The notes under the pieces are model-generated. The model had not been told where the DNA came from. It worked only from the letters and a program-made list of their open reading frames with translations, and did no database searches. From assembly GCF_015555905.1 (NCBI RefSeq), contig NZ_JADNLK010000019.1, forward strand, positions 1-50,236: a stretch of 50,236 nucleotides of DNA, read 5' to 3'. The position numbers and the translations under genes were made by a program. Positions 18,356 to 26,745 of this stretch are shown one piece after another; within the stretch, counting starts at the first letter, position 1; every line of letters begins with the position of its first letter. The stretch comes from Clostridium sp. D43t1_170807_H7 (GTDB lineage Bacteria > Bacillota > Clostridia > Clostridiales > Clostridiaceae).

Positions 18356-19006
18356 TTATATATTCATAATCAACGTTCCTAATTCTTTAACATCATTAAC
18401 TATATAATTTGCTCCACTATCATATAATTCTTTATAATCTCCATATCCATATAAAACCCCTATGGACTCTACCCCAGCTTCTTTAGCTCCATAGATATCA
18501 TGTTTTCTATCTCCAATCATAACAACTTCAGATAAATCTTTTATATCATTTTTTTCTAGTACATATTGAATGACTTCACTCTTTCTAGCTCTAGTCCCAT
18601 CAAGATTACTTCCACCTACAAAGCTAAAATAATTATTCAAATTAAAGTACTCTAATATCTTTGCTGCAAATATTGTAGGTTTTGATGTTGCAACTATTAG
18701 TACTTTATTATTTTCTTTTAATGAAATAAGTATATCTTCAAATCCTTCATAAACTTGATTTTCATATATCCCTCTATCTGCAAAATACTCTCTGTAATAT
18801 TCTATTGCTTTTTCTGCATCATCATCGCTAAAATTATAATATTCCATAAAGGAATCTTTTAATGGTGGCCCTATAAACTTACAAAGCCCATTTAAATTAT
18901 CTACTTTAATTCCAAATTTATTTAATGCATATGCAACTGCCTTTGTTATCCCTTCCTTTGGGTCTGTAATTGTACCATCTAAATCAAATAATATATACTT
19001 CTTCAT
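18356..19006 (-). CDS. HAD-family phosphatase (phosphoglycolate phosphatase-like)
   Basis: A 216-residue cytoplasmic haloacid-dehalogenase hydrolase with an alpha-helical cap. Motif I is FDLDGTITD (catalytic aspartates), motif II is VATSKP, a Lys follows near RARKSEV, and motif IV is MIGDRKHDI. The cap sequence and length match the Gph/PgmB/5-prime nucleotidase-like subgroup often annotated as phosphoglycolate phosphatase. The actual substrate is uncertain and could be a nucleoside monophosphate. It lies downstream of the pyr operon on the same strand but beyond its terminator, so it is probably separately transcribed or reached by read-through. Confidence 0.85.
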   Translation of the reverse strand: MKKYILFDLDGTITDPKEGITKAVAYALNKFGIKVDNLNGLCKFIGPPLKDSFMEYYNFSDDDAEKAIEYYREYFADRGIYENQVYEGFEDILISLKENNKVLIVATSKPTIFAAKILEYFNLNNYFSFVGGSNLDGTRARKSEVIQYVLEKNDIKDLSEVVMIGDRKHDIYGAKEAGVESIGVLYGYGDYKELYDSGANYIVNDVKELGTLIMNI

Positions 19007-19036
19007 CTTTTAATCCCCCTTACTAACTTATATAAA

Positions 19037-19072
19037 AAATCACTATAAGTAATTACATACTTATAGTGATTT
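19037..19072 (-). terminator. Terminator of the pyr operon
   Basis: A 15-bp stem (AAATCACTATAAGTA with its complement), six-base loop and a T-run on the minus strand, placed just after the pyrD stop codon. Confidence 0.9.
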
Positions 19073-19075
19073 ACT

Positions 19076-19972
19076 TTATATTATTCCAACTATTTCATTA
19101 ATATCTTTAATTCCTTGTGATTTGCAGAAAGCTTCCATTTCTTCAATGATTTCTTTACCAGCCATTGGATTAAAGAAGTTAACAGTTCCTATTTGAACAG
19201 CTCTTGCACCAGCCATCATAAATTCTATAGCATCTAATCCTGTTGTAATGCCACCTAAACCTATTACTGGTATTTCTACTGCTTTAGCTACCTCATGAAC
19301 CATTCTTAAGGCTACAGGTTTAACAGCTGGTCCTGATACCCCTGCATATACATTATTGAATACAGCTTTTCTCTTATATGGATCTATTGCTAATCCTTTT
19401 AATGTATTAATAAGAGATAATGAATCTGCCCCTGCCTCCTGACACTTTATAGCCATATCTACAATATCTTCAGCATTAGGTGATAATTTAACCATTAAAG
19501 GCTTATCTACTATCGCTTTTGCTTTCTTAACAACATCATAAGCTACTTCTGATTTAATTCCAAAAGCCATTCCTCCTGATTTTACATTAGGACATGATAT
19601 ATTAAGTTCTATCATATCTATATCAGTTCCTCTAAGTTTTTCTAACGCTATTTCATAATCTTCTATACATCCACCACCAACATTTGCAATAATGTTAGTA
19701 CCTAGCTCTTTCATCTTTGGAAGTTCTTCTGCTATAAATCTATCTATCCCTGGATTTTGAAGGCCAACTGAATTCATCATTCCTGAAGGAGTTTCAAATA
19801 CTCTTATTCCATCATTACCCGCTTTTTCATTTAGTGTTAATCCTTTAGAAGAAATACCACCTAAAATTCCTACATTATAAAAATTATTGTACTCTGCTCC
19901 AAAACCAAAGGTTCCTGATGCTGCTATTACTGGGTTTTTAAAATCTAATCCGTTTATATTAACTTTTAACAT
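19076..19972 (-). CDS. pyrD: Dihydroorotate dehydrogenase catalytic subunit, class 1B
   Basis: A 298-residue FMN enzyme that oxidises dihydroorotate to orotate, the fourth step of UMP synthesis, passing electrons to NAD+ through PyrK. The catalytic cysteine is in [13 protein letters not shown], typical of class 1B rather than the Ser of class 2. FMN-binding glycines are in GLGGITTG and the C-terminal VQIGTVNF. It follows pyrK by 21 nt and is the last gene of pyrBICFKD. Presence of the partner PyrK, the class 1B cysteine and the absence of a membrane-binding N-terminus agree with a cytoplasmic, anaerobic-type enzyme. Confidence 0.96.
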   Translation of the reverse strand: MLKVNINGLDFKNPVIAASGTFGFGAEYNNFYNVGILGGISSKGLTLNEKAGNDGIRVFETPSGMMNSVGLQNPGIDRFIAEELPKMKELGTNIIANVGGGCIEDYEIALEKLRGTDIDMIELNISCPNVKSGGMAFGIKSEVAYDVVKKAKAIVDKPLMVKLSPNAEDIVDMAIKCQEAGADSLSLINTLKGLAIDPYKRKAVFNNVYAGVSGPAVKPVALRMVHEVAKAVEIPVIGLGGITTGLDAIEFMMAGARAVQIGTVNFFNPMAGKEIIEEMEAFCKSQGIKDINEIVGII

Positions 19973-19993
19973 TTTATCTTCTCCTTTGGTTTA

Positions 19994-20731
19994 TTATAAT
20001 TCTACATAGTATCCATCAAATACTGGACCATCTTTACATGTTCTTTTATTTCCATCTTTAGTTTTACAAGTACACACAAGGCAAGCCCCTACTCCACAAG
20101 CCATATGTTTTTCCATAGAAACATATACTTTTACTTGCTTTTCTTTACACATTTCAACTACTCTCTTCATCATCACTTCTGGTCCACAGCAAAGTACTGT
20201 ATCATATTTATCTAAATCTAAAATTTCAGTTACAAATCCTTTATGTCCATGTTTACCAGTATTAGTTGAAACATATGCATCATCAACATATTCTTTTATT
20301 TCATCTATTAAGTATATATCATCTCTGAACCCTGCATAAAGATCCATCTTAATATCATTTCTGTTTTGTCTTAATTTTTTAGATACTTCAAGCATTGGAG
20401 CTGTTCCTATTCCTCCACTTACTAATGCAACTCTACCTAAATCATCAGTTACATTAAATCCATTTCCAAGAGGACCATTTAAACTTATTGAATCTCCAAC
20501 TTTTAACTCTGCAAATTCCTTAGTCCCTGTTCCAACTACTGCATATACAAAAGTTAATGTTTCTCTATTTGTTTCACAAACACTTATTGGTCTTGGAAGT
20601 AATGTAGCGCCATTATGCTTTAACATATAAAACTGTCCTGCTTTAGCTTCATTTTTATCTTCTACAACCATTTTATATATTCCATTTTGAATTTCTTCAT
20701 TTAATAATATTTTACCTTGTGTGTACTTCAT
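19994..20731 (-). CDS. pyrK: Dihydroorotate dehydrogenase electron-transfer subunit
   Basis: A 245-residue iron-sulfur flavoprotein of the ferredoxin reductase type. It carries FAD (LLPRPISVCE, with the RPxS motif), an NAD-binding region (LVSGGIGTAPML) and a C-terminal [2Fe-2S] site in CGVGACLVCTC with a further Cys in RTCKDGP. It moves electrons from PyrD to NAD+. It lies 14 nt after pyrF and 21 nt before pyrD, in the standard order. All cluster cysteines are present. Confidence 0.96.
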   Translation of the reverse strand: MKYTQGKILLNEEIQNGIYKMVVEDKNEAKAGQFYMLKHNGATLLPRPISVCETNRETLTFVYAVVGTGTKEFAELKVGDSISLNGPLGNGFNVTDDLGRVALVSGGIGTAPMLEVSKKLRQNRNDIKMDLYAGFRDDIYLIDEIKEYVDDAYVSTNTGKHGHKGFVTEILDLDKYDTVLCCGPEVMMKRVVEMCKEKQVKVYVSMEKHMACGVGACLVCTCKTKDGNKRTCKDGPVFDGYYVEL

Positions 20732-20745
20732 AAATTCTTTTCCTC

Positions 20746-21618
20746 CTAAAGGTTGTTAACTGCATTTCTTATTTCATCTCTCATTCTAATAGCTTCTCTT
20801 CTTGCACAATCAGCAAATTCTGCTGGTTTGTTTTCCTTTTTATAAGCTAAAAGAATTGCTCTTGATGAATTTACTACTCCACCATTTCCATCTCTTAAGT
20901 ATAAAGCTACATCTTCAGCTTTTCCACCTTGAGCCCCATACCCTGGTATTAAGAAGAACATATCTTTATATCTTTCTCTTATTTCTTTACCTTCTTCAAC
21001 ATGAGTACATCCTATAACTCCACCTATTGCAGAATATCCACACTCACCTTTAATACTTTCACCCATTTTAGTAAGCTTATCTCCTACAACTTTATAAACT
21101 TTACTATCATCTTTAGTATCTATATTTTCAATATCTTCAGCTCCTGGATTTGAAGTTCTAACTAGTACAAATACTCCTTTATTTCCACTTTCCATATAAG
21201 GCATGTATGGTTCTATGCTATCCATTCCCATATAAGGACTTAAAGTTATGAAATCAGCTTCAAAATCACCACTAAAATGTCCCTTTGCATATTGAGTAGC
21301 AGTTGCCATTATATCTCCTCTTTTTATATCAGCAATTATAATAGCATCTTTTTCTCTTAAATAATCTAATGTTTTCTTATATGCTATAAGACCCGCTAAT
21401 CCTAAAGCTTCATAATATGCAATTTGCACTTTATAACAAGCTACAACATCTAAAGTTTCATCTATAATAGCCTTATTATATTCAAATATTGCTTCTTCAG
21501 TAGTTTTTCCTTCTAAAACATGTTCTGGTATATATTCAACAGCTGTGTCTAATCCTAAACAAACTACTCCTCTTTCTTCAACTCTTTTATATAATTTATC
21601 CATTATTAAACTTTTCAT
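20746..21618 (-). CDS. pyrF: Orotidine 5-prime-phosphate decarboxylase (long, type 2)
   Basis: Converts OMP to UMP, the last step of the pathway. The catalytic ADIKRGDIMATA motif, the TLSPYMGMDS and the LVRTSNPGA stretches mark the longer type 2 family (about 280-310 residues). I place the start at ATG 21618 (290 residues), with AAGGTG ten bases upstream. An in-frame ATG at 21675 would add 19 residues unlike other family members and overlap pyrC; a later ATG at 21603 is also possible. It is the fourth gene of the operon. Confidence 0.95.
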   Translation of the reverse strand: MKSLIMDKLYKRVEERGVVCLGLDTAVEYIPEHVLEGKTTEEAIFEYNKAIIDETLDVVACYKVQIAYYEALGLAGLIAYKKTLDYLREKDAIIIADIKRGDIMATATQYAKGHFSGDFEADFITLSPYMGMDSIEPYMPYMESGNKGVFVLVRTSNPGAEDIENIDTKDDSKVYKVVGDKLTKMGESIKGECGYSAIGGVIGCTHVEEGKEIRERYKDMFFLIPGYGAQGGKAEDVALYLRDGNGGVVNSSRAILLAYKKENKPAEFADCARREAIRMRDEIRNAVNNL

Positions 21619-21667
21619 AAAACTTACGCACCTTTCAATATCTTCATATTTTAGCCTATTATCTTTA

Positions 21668-22864
21668 CTAAACACTATATATTACTTTTCCAGCTTTTAT
21701 AGTCATTACTACTTCTCCAAAATATTTTCTTCCATGGAATGGAGTATTCTTACCTTTTGAAGCAAATTTTTCCTTATCAATAACTATTTCTTTATTTAAA
21801 TCAACTAATACTAAGTCCCCATCTTTTCCTATAGTAATACTACCTTTATTCATGCCTAAAATATTAGCTGGATTTTTTGACATTAACTCACTTAGCTTAT
21901 TTACAGAAATTCCATTTTTCTTTACAAGCTCTGTGTAACAAATACTAAATGCAGTTTCAATTCCCACCATTCCTGGTGCTCCTTTTGCTTTATCTTCTTC
22001 AGTATGTGGTGCATGATCAGTACCTATACAATCTACAGTCCCATCTTTAATACCTTCTATTATAGCAGTTACATCAGCTTGTTCTCTTATTGGCGGATTT
22101 ACTCTATAATTGCTTTCTTCAGTAGTTAAACCAATATGATGTGGTGTTACTTCACAAGTTACATTAGAACCTTCTTTTTTAGCTCTTCTTATTGCTTCAA
22201 TAGAATCTATTGTACTTACATGTGCCATATGCAGCCTTGCCTTTGTTACCTTAGCTAAATATAAGTCTCTTATAGTCATTAAATCTTCGGCTATTCTCAT
22301 ATCAATCTTAGAGAATGTTTTATCTTCTGCATGAGACATAACTATCCAATTATTTTTCTTAGCCTTTTCCATAGCTTTCATCATTATACTAGAATCCATC
22401 ACACCAACACCATCATCTGTTATTGCAACTAATTCTTTATCTTCATCAAAAGCATTTAAGTGCTCTATAGATTTTCCACCAAAATTTTCTGTTATTGAAA
22501 CACATTGATGTACATCTATTAACCCTACTTCTTTAGCCTTATTTCTTACATACTCAACAACTTCTTTAGTTGAACATATAGGATTTGTATTACCCATTAG
22601 GCAAACCCCTGTATATCCTCCTTTAACTGCTGCTCTTGATCCACTCTCCATATCTTCTTTATATGTTAAGCCTGGATCTCTAAAGTGTGCATGTGTATCT
22701 ATAAATGAAGGCATTAAAGTTAAACCTTTTGCATCTATTATATCTATTCCATCTTTATTTATTTCTTTTCCAATTTCCGTTATTATTCCATCTATGATTA
22801 ATATATCTCCATAGAAGCTTTCATAAGCATCTATTACATTAGCATTCTTTATTAATAAGTTCAT
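21668..22864 (-). CDS. pyrC: Dihydroorotase, class I
   Basis: A 398-residue zinc amidohydrolase cyclising carbamoyl-aspartate to dihydroorotate. The metal-binding [10 protein letters not shown] is near residue 57, with further ligands in MSHAED, the AHVST histidine, and the GTDHAPHT aspartate. Size and motifs are those of Gram-positive PyrC. It begins four bases after the pyrI stop. Intact. Confidence 0.96.
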   Translation of the reverse strand: MNLLIKNANVIDAYESFYGDILIIDGIITEIGKEINKDGIDIIDAKGLTLMPSFIDTHAHFRDPGLTYKEDMESGSRAAVKGGYTGVCLMGNTNPICSTKEVVEYVRNKAKEVGLIDVHQCVSITENFGGKSIEHLNAFDEDKELVAITDDGVGVMDSSIMMKAMEKAKKNNWIVMSHAEDKTFSKIDMRIAEDLMTIRDLYLAKVTKARLHMAHVSTIDSIEAIRRAKKEGSNVTCEVTPHHIGLTTEESNYRVNPPIREQADVTAIIEGIKDGTVDCIGTDHAPHTEEDKAKGAPGMVGIETAFSICYTELVKKNGISVNKLSELMSKNPANILGMNKGSITIGKDGDLVLVDLNKEIVIDKEKFASKGKNTPFHGRKYFGEVVMTIKAGKVIYSV

Positions 22865-22868
22865 CTAT

Positions 22869-23300
22869 TTACACCTCGCTAGGATTTATTATCTGTTCAC
22901 AATATTCACATTTATAACTTCCCTTTTCTCTGTCAACCAATGTGAAATTATGAGGTATATACTTTTCTTGTGAAGTTATACAGCTTGGATTTTCACATAT
23001 TAATATATCCTGAATCCTTTCTGGTAATTCTGGTTTTATTTTGCTAACTATTACTTCATTTCTAACTTCATTTATAGTAATACCTGGAGATAATAACCCA
23101 AGTACTGTATAATTTATTTCTTCAATATTCTCGATTTTTATTATATCTTTTTTTCCCATCTTTTTACTATCTGCATTTATTATTAATGCAACTTGATGAC
23201 CTAATTTATCTAGGTGTAAATATCTAAATATTTTAACCCCTATTCCAGCCTTTATATGATCTAACATGAATCCATTTTTTATACTAGTTATTTGTAGCAT
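22869..23300 (-). CDS. pyrI: Aspartate carbamoyltransferase regulatory chain
   Basis: A 143-residue regulatory subunit. The N-terminal half binds nucleotides; the C-terminal zinc domain is intact, with CENPSC (Cx4C) and CEYC (CxxC). It confers allosteric control by nucleotides on PyrB. Its ATG directly abuts the pyrB stop (TAAATG). PyrI is absent from Bacillus but found in many clostridia, so this operon combines allosteric feedback with the RNA attenuator before pyrB. Confidence 0.96.
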   Translation of the reverse strand: MLQITSIKNGFMLDHIKAGIGVKIFRYLHLDKLGHQVALIINADSKKMGKKDIIKIENIEEINYTVLGLLSPGITINEVRNEVIVSKIKPELPERIQDILICENPSCITSQEKYIPHNFTLVDREKGSYKCEYCEQIINPSEV

Positions 23301-24221
23301 TTACATTACCCCCAGTAACTTAACTATTAAAGCCATTCTTACATACATTCCATATTCAGCCTGTTTAAAGTAAACTGCTCTTTTATCATTATCTACTTCT
23401 GTGGCAATTTCATTTACTCTAGGAAGGGGATGCATTACAATCATGTCTTCCTTTGCTTTTGCCATTTTTTCATTATCTAATATATAAGAGTCCTTTAATC
23501 TTAAATATTCTTCTTCATTAAAGAATCTTTCTTTTTGAATTCTTGTCATATATAGAATATCTAATTCATCTATTACTTCTTCTATATTTTCTACTTCTCT
23601 AAATGATATATTATTTCTTTTTAATACTTCTTCTCTAATATATTCTGGTATTACAAGTTCTTTTGGAGATATAAGAATAAACTCTGTTCCTTTATATCTA
23701 GACATAGCAGCAATTAATGATTGTACTGTACGCCCATTTTTTAAATCTCCACAAATACCAATCTTGTGTCCTTCTAAAGTTCCTTTTTGTGATTTTATAG
23801 TTAATAGATCTGTTAATGTTTGAGTTGGATGTTGATGTCCACCATCTCCTGCATTAATAACTGGTACTGATGAATACATGCTTGCAACTTTTGCTGATCC
23901 TTCTTTGGGATGTCTCATTGCAATTATATCTGAATAAATAGAAACCATTCTTATAGTGTCTGCTAATGTTTCACCTTTTGCACTTGAAGTTGAATTTGGC
24001 TCTGAAAACCCTAATATTTTCCCACCTAATCTCATCATTGCAGCTTCAAAACTGAATCTTGTTCTTGTGCTTGGTTCATAAAAAAGTGTGGCTAAGATTT
24101 GCCCATCACAGATATGTGAAAATTCTCTTGGATTTGAAATAATTTTTTCTGCTAATTCGAATATTTCATTAAGTTCTTCCTTAGAAAAGTCCATTGGACT
24201 TATTAAATGTTTGTTTTTCAT
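23301..24221 (-). CDS. pyrB: Aspartate carbamoyltransferase catalytic chain
   Basis: A 306-residue enzyme making carbamoyl-aspartate from carbamoyl phosphate and aspartate, the committed step of pyrimidine synthesis. [11 protein letters not shown] binds carbamoyl phosphate; HQHPTQTL and [10 protein letters not shown] complete the active site. It is the first gene of pyrBICFKD. GGAG lies nine bases before the ATG and a PyrR-type attenuator precedes it. Length and motifs are normal. Confidence 0.97.
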   Translation of the reverse strand: MKNKHLISPMDFSKEELNEIFELAEKIISNPREFSHICDGQILATLFYEPSTRTRFSFEAAMMRLGGKILGFSEPNSTSSAKGETLADTIRMVSIYSDIIAMRHPKEGSAKVASMYSSVPVINAGDGGHQHPTQTLTDLLTIKSQKGTLEGHKIGICGDLKNGRTVQSLIAAMSRYKGTEFILISPKELVIPEYIREEVLKRNNISFREVENIEEVIDELDILYMTRIQKERFFNEEEYLRLKDSYILDNEKMAKAKEDMIVMHPLPRVNEIATEVDNDKRAVYFKQAEYGMYVRMALIVKLLGVM

Positions 24222-24268
24222 TTATTGTCACTCCTTTTTAACATCACAGTGTTAAATTTAAAGAATAC

Positions 24269-24403
24269 AAAAAACCTTCCTCATTATATAAGGAAGGTAT
24301 AGTAATCTTACAATATGGGTATTATTACAACTTCCTTATGAATCTCTCGGATTCCTTTAAAGGTTCTTTGTGTTAGAATATCATTTCATTAAAAATTTGT
24401 CAA
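24269..24403 (-). promoter_or_regulatory. pyr operon promoter and PyrR-type attenuator
   Basis: Minus strand, in order: TTGACA (24398-24403), 17-bp spacer, TATTCT (24375-24380); then a hairpin GAAUC-CGAGA-GAUUC (24340-24354) resembling the PyrR-binding loop (consensus core UCCNGNGA); then AUAAGGAAG (24331-24339); then an intrinsic terminator with a 10-bp stem and three-base loop (24275-24297) and six U (24269-24274). AUAAGGAAG is the exact complement of CUUCCUUAU in the 5-prime arm of the terminator, so it can form an antiterminator. Binding of PyrR-UMP to the upstream hairpin should favour termination when pyrimidines are plentiful. The loop has five bases instead of the usual six. No pyrR gene is in the window. 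Confidence 0.8.
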
Positions 24404-24410
24404 TATTTTT

Positions 24411-25190
24411 TTAATTCCAGTTATTCATTACACCATCCCACATCATTTTACCACATTTAGCTAAAGATACTGTTCCATATACACTATTAGGTATATCTTG
24501 CGATAAAACAGTAAATACAAATTTACCTTTTGGCAGTTCTAAATATGCTGTATCATTTTCAACACCTTTTTTATCTCCTGTTTTACTGGATATTTCAATC
24601 TTTAGGTCATCAGGAATGTATAGAGCTAATTTATTTTTTATTTGCTGCCTTCTTAAAATATCTATAAGCATTTGTCCATTATCTTTACTTAAGAAAGTCC
24701 CATTAGATAAGTGTTTCCATATTTTTGATAAATCATAAGCTGTTGTTATATTTTCAACATCTGTTATAGCTGTTCTTTCATCATTTGTCTTTCTATTTAA
24801 TCTAGTATTCTTTAATCCCATTGATATAATGTCTTCATTTATTTGTTCCATTCCTACTATATCAATAATTTTATTAGCAGCTGTATTATCACTTTGAATC
24901 AACATAATTACCATAAGTTCAAATACTGTATATTCTCTTTCATTAAATTCATGGATTATTCCAGTTCCATAAACTTTGTCTGAACTTTGTATCTTTACTC
25001 TATCCATAAAATCAACTTTTTTATCTTCAACTGCTTTTATTAAGGAAACAGCAATTGGAAGTTTCATACATCCTGCAGCTATCATAGAAACGTTTTCATT
25101 GTATCCATACACATATCCACTTTTTAAATCCTCAAAAAAGAAACTATACTTTCCAATTCTTGATTCTAAATATTTCTTTATCTCTTTCAT
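24411..25190 (-). CDS. Beta-lactamase-fold protein lacking the nucleophilic serine
   Basis: A 259-residue protein with the class A beta-lactamase/serine hydrolase fold. SDN (S100-D101-N102) and KTG (K203-T204-G205) are intact. The SxxK box reads AAGCMKLP: Gly40 is where the acylating serine should be, Lys43 is retained and the adjacent residue is Cys41. A Glu166-type residue is also not apparent. There is no signal peptide, unusual for a beta-lactamase. It is therefore unlikely to hydrolyse beta-lactams by the standard mechanism and could be a binding protein or a diverged enzyme. The substitution is encoded by GGA TGT ATG AAA in an otherwise open frame, so it is not a frameshift artefact. 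It starts upstream of the pyr promoter and is transcribed in the same direction. Confidence 0.8.
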   Translation of the reverse strand: MKEIKKYLESRIGKYSFFFEDLKSGYVYGYNENVSMIAAGCMKLPIAVSLIKAVEDKKVDFMDRVKIQSSDKVYGTGIIHEFNEREYTVFELMVIMLIQSDNTAANKIIDIVGMEQINEDIISMGLKNTRLNRKTNDERTAITDVENITTAYDLSKIWKHLSNGTFLSKDNGQMLIDILRRQQIKNKLALYIPDDLKIEISSKTGDKKGVENDTAYLELPKGKFVFTVLSQDIPNSVYGTVSLAKCGKMMWDGVMNNWN

Positions 25191-25311
25191 AATACCCTCC
25201 TAAATCCAATGATTCAAATATTTCTCTTACTTTAATATAAGTATATCATATTGTCAGAATATTTTGAAGTATTCCTCCAAAAATTTCCCATTATTCTCTA
25301 TATGCGAAAAT

Positions 25312-25379
25312 AGTGGTAAGTTTCAAATATAGAATTTAGCATATTTAAACTTACTTCTATATTATTTCCCCTTACCACT
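25312..25379 (-). other. Long two-tier hairpin downstream of pfkA
   Basis: AGTGGTAAG (25312-25320) pairs with CTTACCACT (25371-25379), and inside it ATATAGAA (25327-25334) pairs with TTCTATAT (25355-25362). It lies 32 bp after the pfkA stop codon. On the minus strand it is followed by ATTTT, a weak terminator tail, so it may terminate pfkA or stabilise its 3-prime end. Confidence 0.45.
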
Positions 25380-25410
25380 AATAATATTTAAATTATTAAA
25401 ATATTATTAC

Positions 25411-26511
25411 TTATTCAGCAAAAGTAATACCTATTTTTTTAGCAACTCGTACTAGTTCACCATCAATATTAACATTTTTGGTTCTTTGTCCAATTACATT
25501 CTCTAAAGTATCGCTACTTATAGTATCACCTTTTAAGCAAACCATTTCTCCAAATTTACCACTCATCATAAGCTCAACTGCTGCAACACCATATCTTGTT
25601 GATAGTATTCTATCATATGTTGAAGTGTTACCCCCTCTTTGTACGTGACCTAATACTGTACATCTAACTTCATGATCTTTAATTAGCTTTTCCAAATCAC
25701 CTGCAAGCTTATTACCTATTCCCCCTAATCTTATAGGGTCTGGGCTATCAGCAACAATTTTTGCTACTACAACTTCTCCGTCTTTAGGTTTAGCTCCTTC
25801 TGATACAACTATAATAGTAAAGTTTTTACCTTCTTCTTCTCTCTCTTTTACCTTTTCAGCAATCTTATTAATATCATATGGAATTTCTGGTAATAAAATA
25901 ATATCTGCTGAACCTGCTATTCCAGCTTCTAATGCTATCCATCCAGCATTTCTACCCATTACCTCACATAACATTATTCTATGGTGTGATTCTGCAGTTG
26001 TATGAAGTCTATCTAAAGCTTCAGTTACAACATCAATTGCTGTATTAAATCCAAAAGTTACATCTGTTGATGCTAAATCATTATCAATAGTCTTAGGAAC
26101 ACCTATTACCTTAACACCTTTTCTTGCAAAATCTCTCGCAGATGTTAATGTACCATCTCCTCCTATAACTACTAATACGTCAACTCCTTCTTTTTTAAGA
26201 TTTTCTACTGCTACATCAGAAACATCTCTTTTTACCATTTCACCATTTTCTTCAACAAGATAATCAAATAAATTATCTTTATTTGAACTATAGAGAATAG
26301 TACCTCCTCTATGTAATATTCCTGATACTGTATCTAATGTTAATGGAATAAAATCATTATTATATAGTCCTCTATATCCAAACTTGTACCCTATTACTTC
26401 AATGCCGTAGTTTAATATTGCTGTTCTTGTTACCGCTCTTATTACTGCATTTAAACCTGGACAATCTCCACCACCTGTTAATAAAGCTATTTTTTTAATT
26501 TTTTGTTCCAT
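25411..26511 (-). CDS. pfkA: 6-phosphofructokinase
   Basis: A 366-residue glycolytic enzyme phosphorylating fructose 6-phosphate. LTGGGDCPGLN and IGGDGT bind the phosphoryl donor; PKTIDND holds the catalytic Asp; MGRNAGW, GHVQRGG and the C-terminal half complete the sugar site. Gly120 (equivalent to E. coli Gly104) points to ATP rather than pyrophosphate, but Lys140 (E. coli Gly124) is the residue typical of PPi-linked and mixed-lineage enzymes. It is also longer than the classic 320-residue bacterial PfkA. It is therefore probably a second, group III-like ATP-dependent enzyme. It is monocistronic by spacing. Confidence 0.93.
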   Translation of the reverse strand: MEQKIKKIALLTGGGDCPGLNAVIRAVTRTAILNYGIEVIGYKFGYRGLYNNDFIPLTLDTVSGILHRGGTILYSSNKDNLFDYLVEENGEMVKRDVSDVAVENLKKEGVDVLVVIGGDGTLTSARDFARKGVKVIGVPKTIDNDLASTDVTFGFNTAIDVVTEALDRLHTTAESHHRIMLCEVMGRNAGWIALEAGIAGSADIILLPEIPYDINKIAEKVKEREEEGKNFTIIVVSEGAKPKDGEVVVAKIVADSPDPIRLGGIGNKLAGDLEKLIKDHEVRCTVLGHVQRGGNTSTYDRILSTRYGVAAVELMMSGKFGEMVCLKGDTISSDTLENVIGQRTKNVNIDGELVRVAKKIGITFAE

Positions 26512-26688
26512 TTGAAAATTCCTCCTACCCCATTATCTAATAATTTTTTAGCATTTCCCCGTTAAATTTTTCCTTATTGTATTCTTATTCGTAAAATTCT
26601 GAATATTCATTCTTCTATTATAATAGCATAAATTCAAATATCTGGAAAGCATTTTTTAATTATTAGCTTTTTGAAATTATTAATAACA

Positions 26689-26717
26689 AAAAGGTAGATT
26701 ACTATAATCTACCTTTT
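26689..26717 (-). terminator. Terminator of the TPR gene
   Basis: A 13-bp perfect stem (AAAAGGTAGATTA / TAATCTACCTTTT) with a three-base loop lies just after the TPR gene stop and is followed by TTTG on the minus strand. Confidence 0.85.
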
Positions 26718-26745
26718 ATATTTCTATATTATTTATTTATCTTTA

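Noticed and set aside
24411..25190. Antibiotic-resistance class A beta-lactamase
   Set aside because: The nucleophilic serine is Gly, there is no signal peptide, and a general-base Glu is not apparent.
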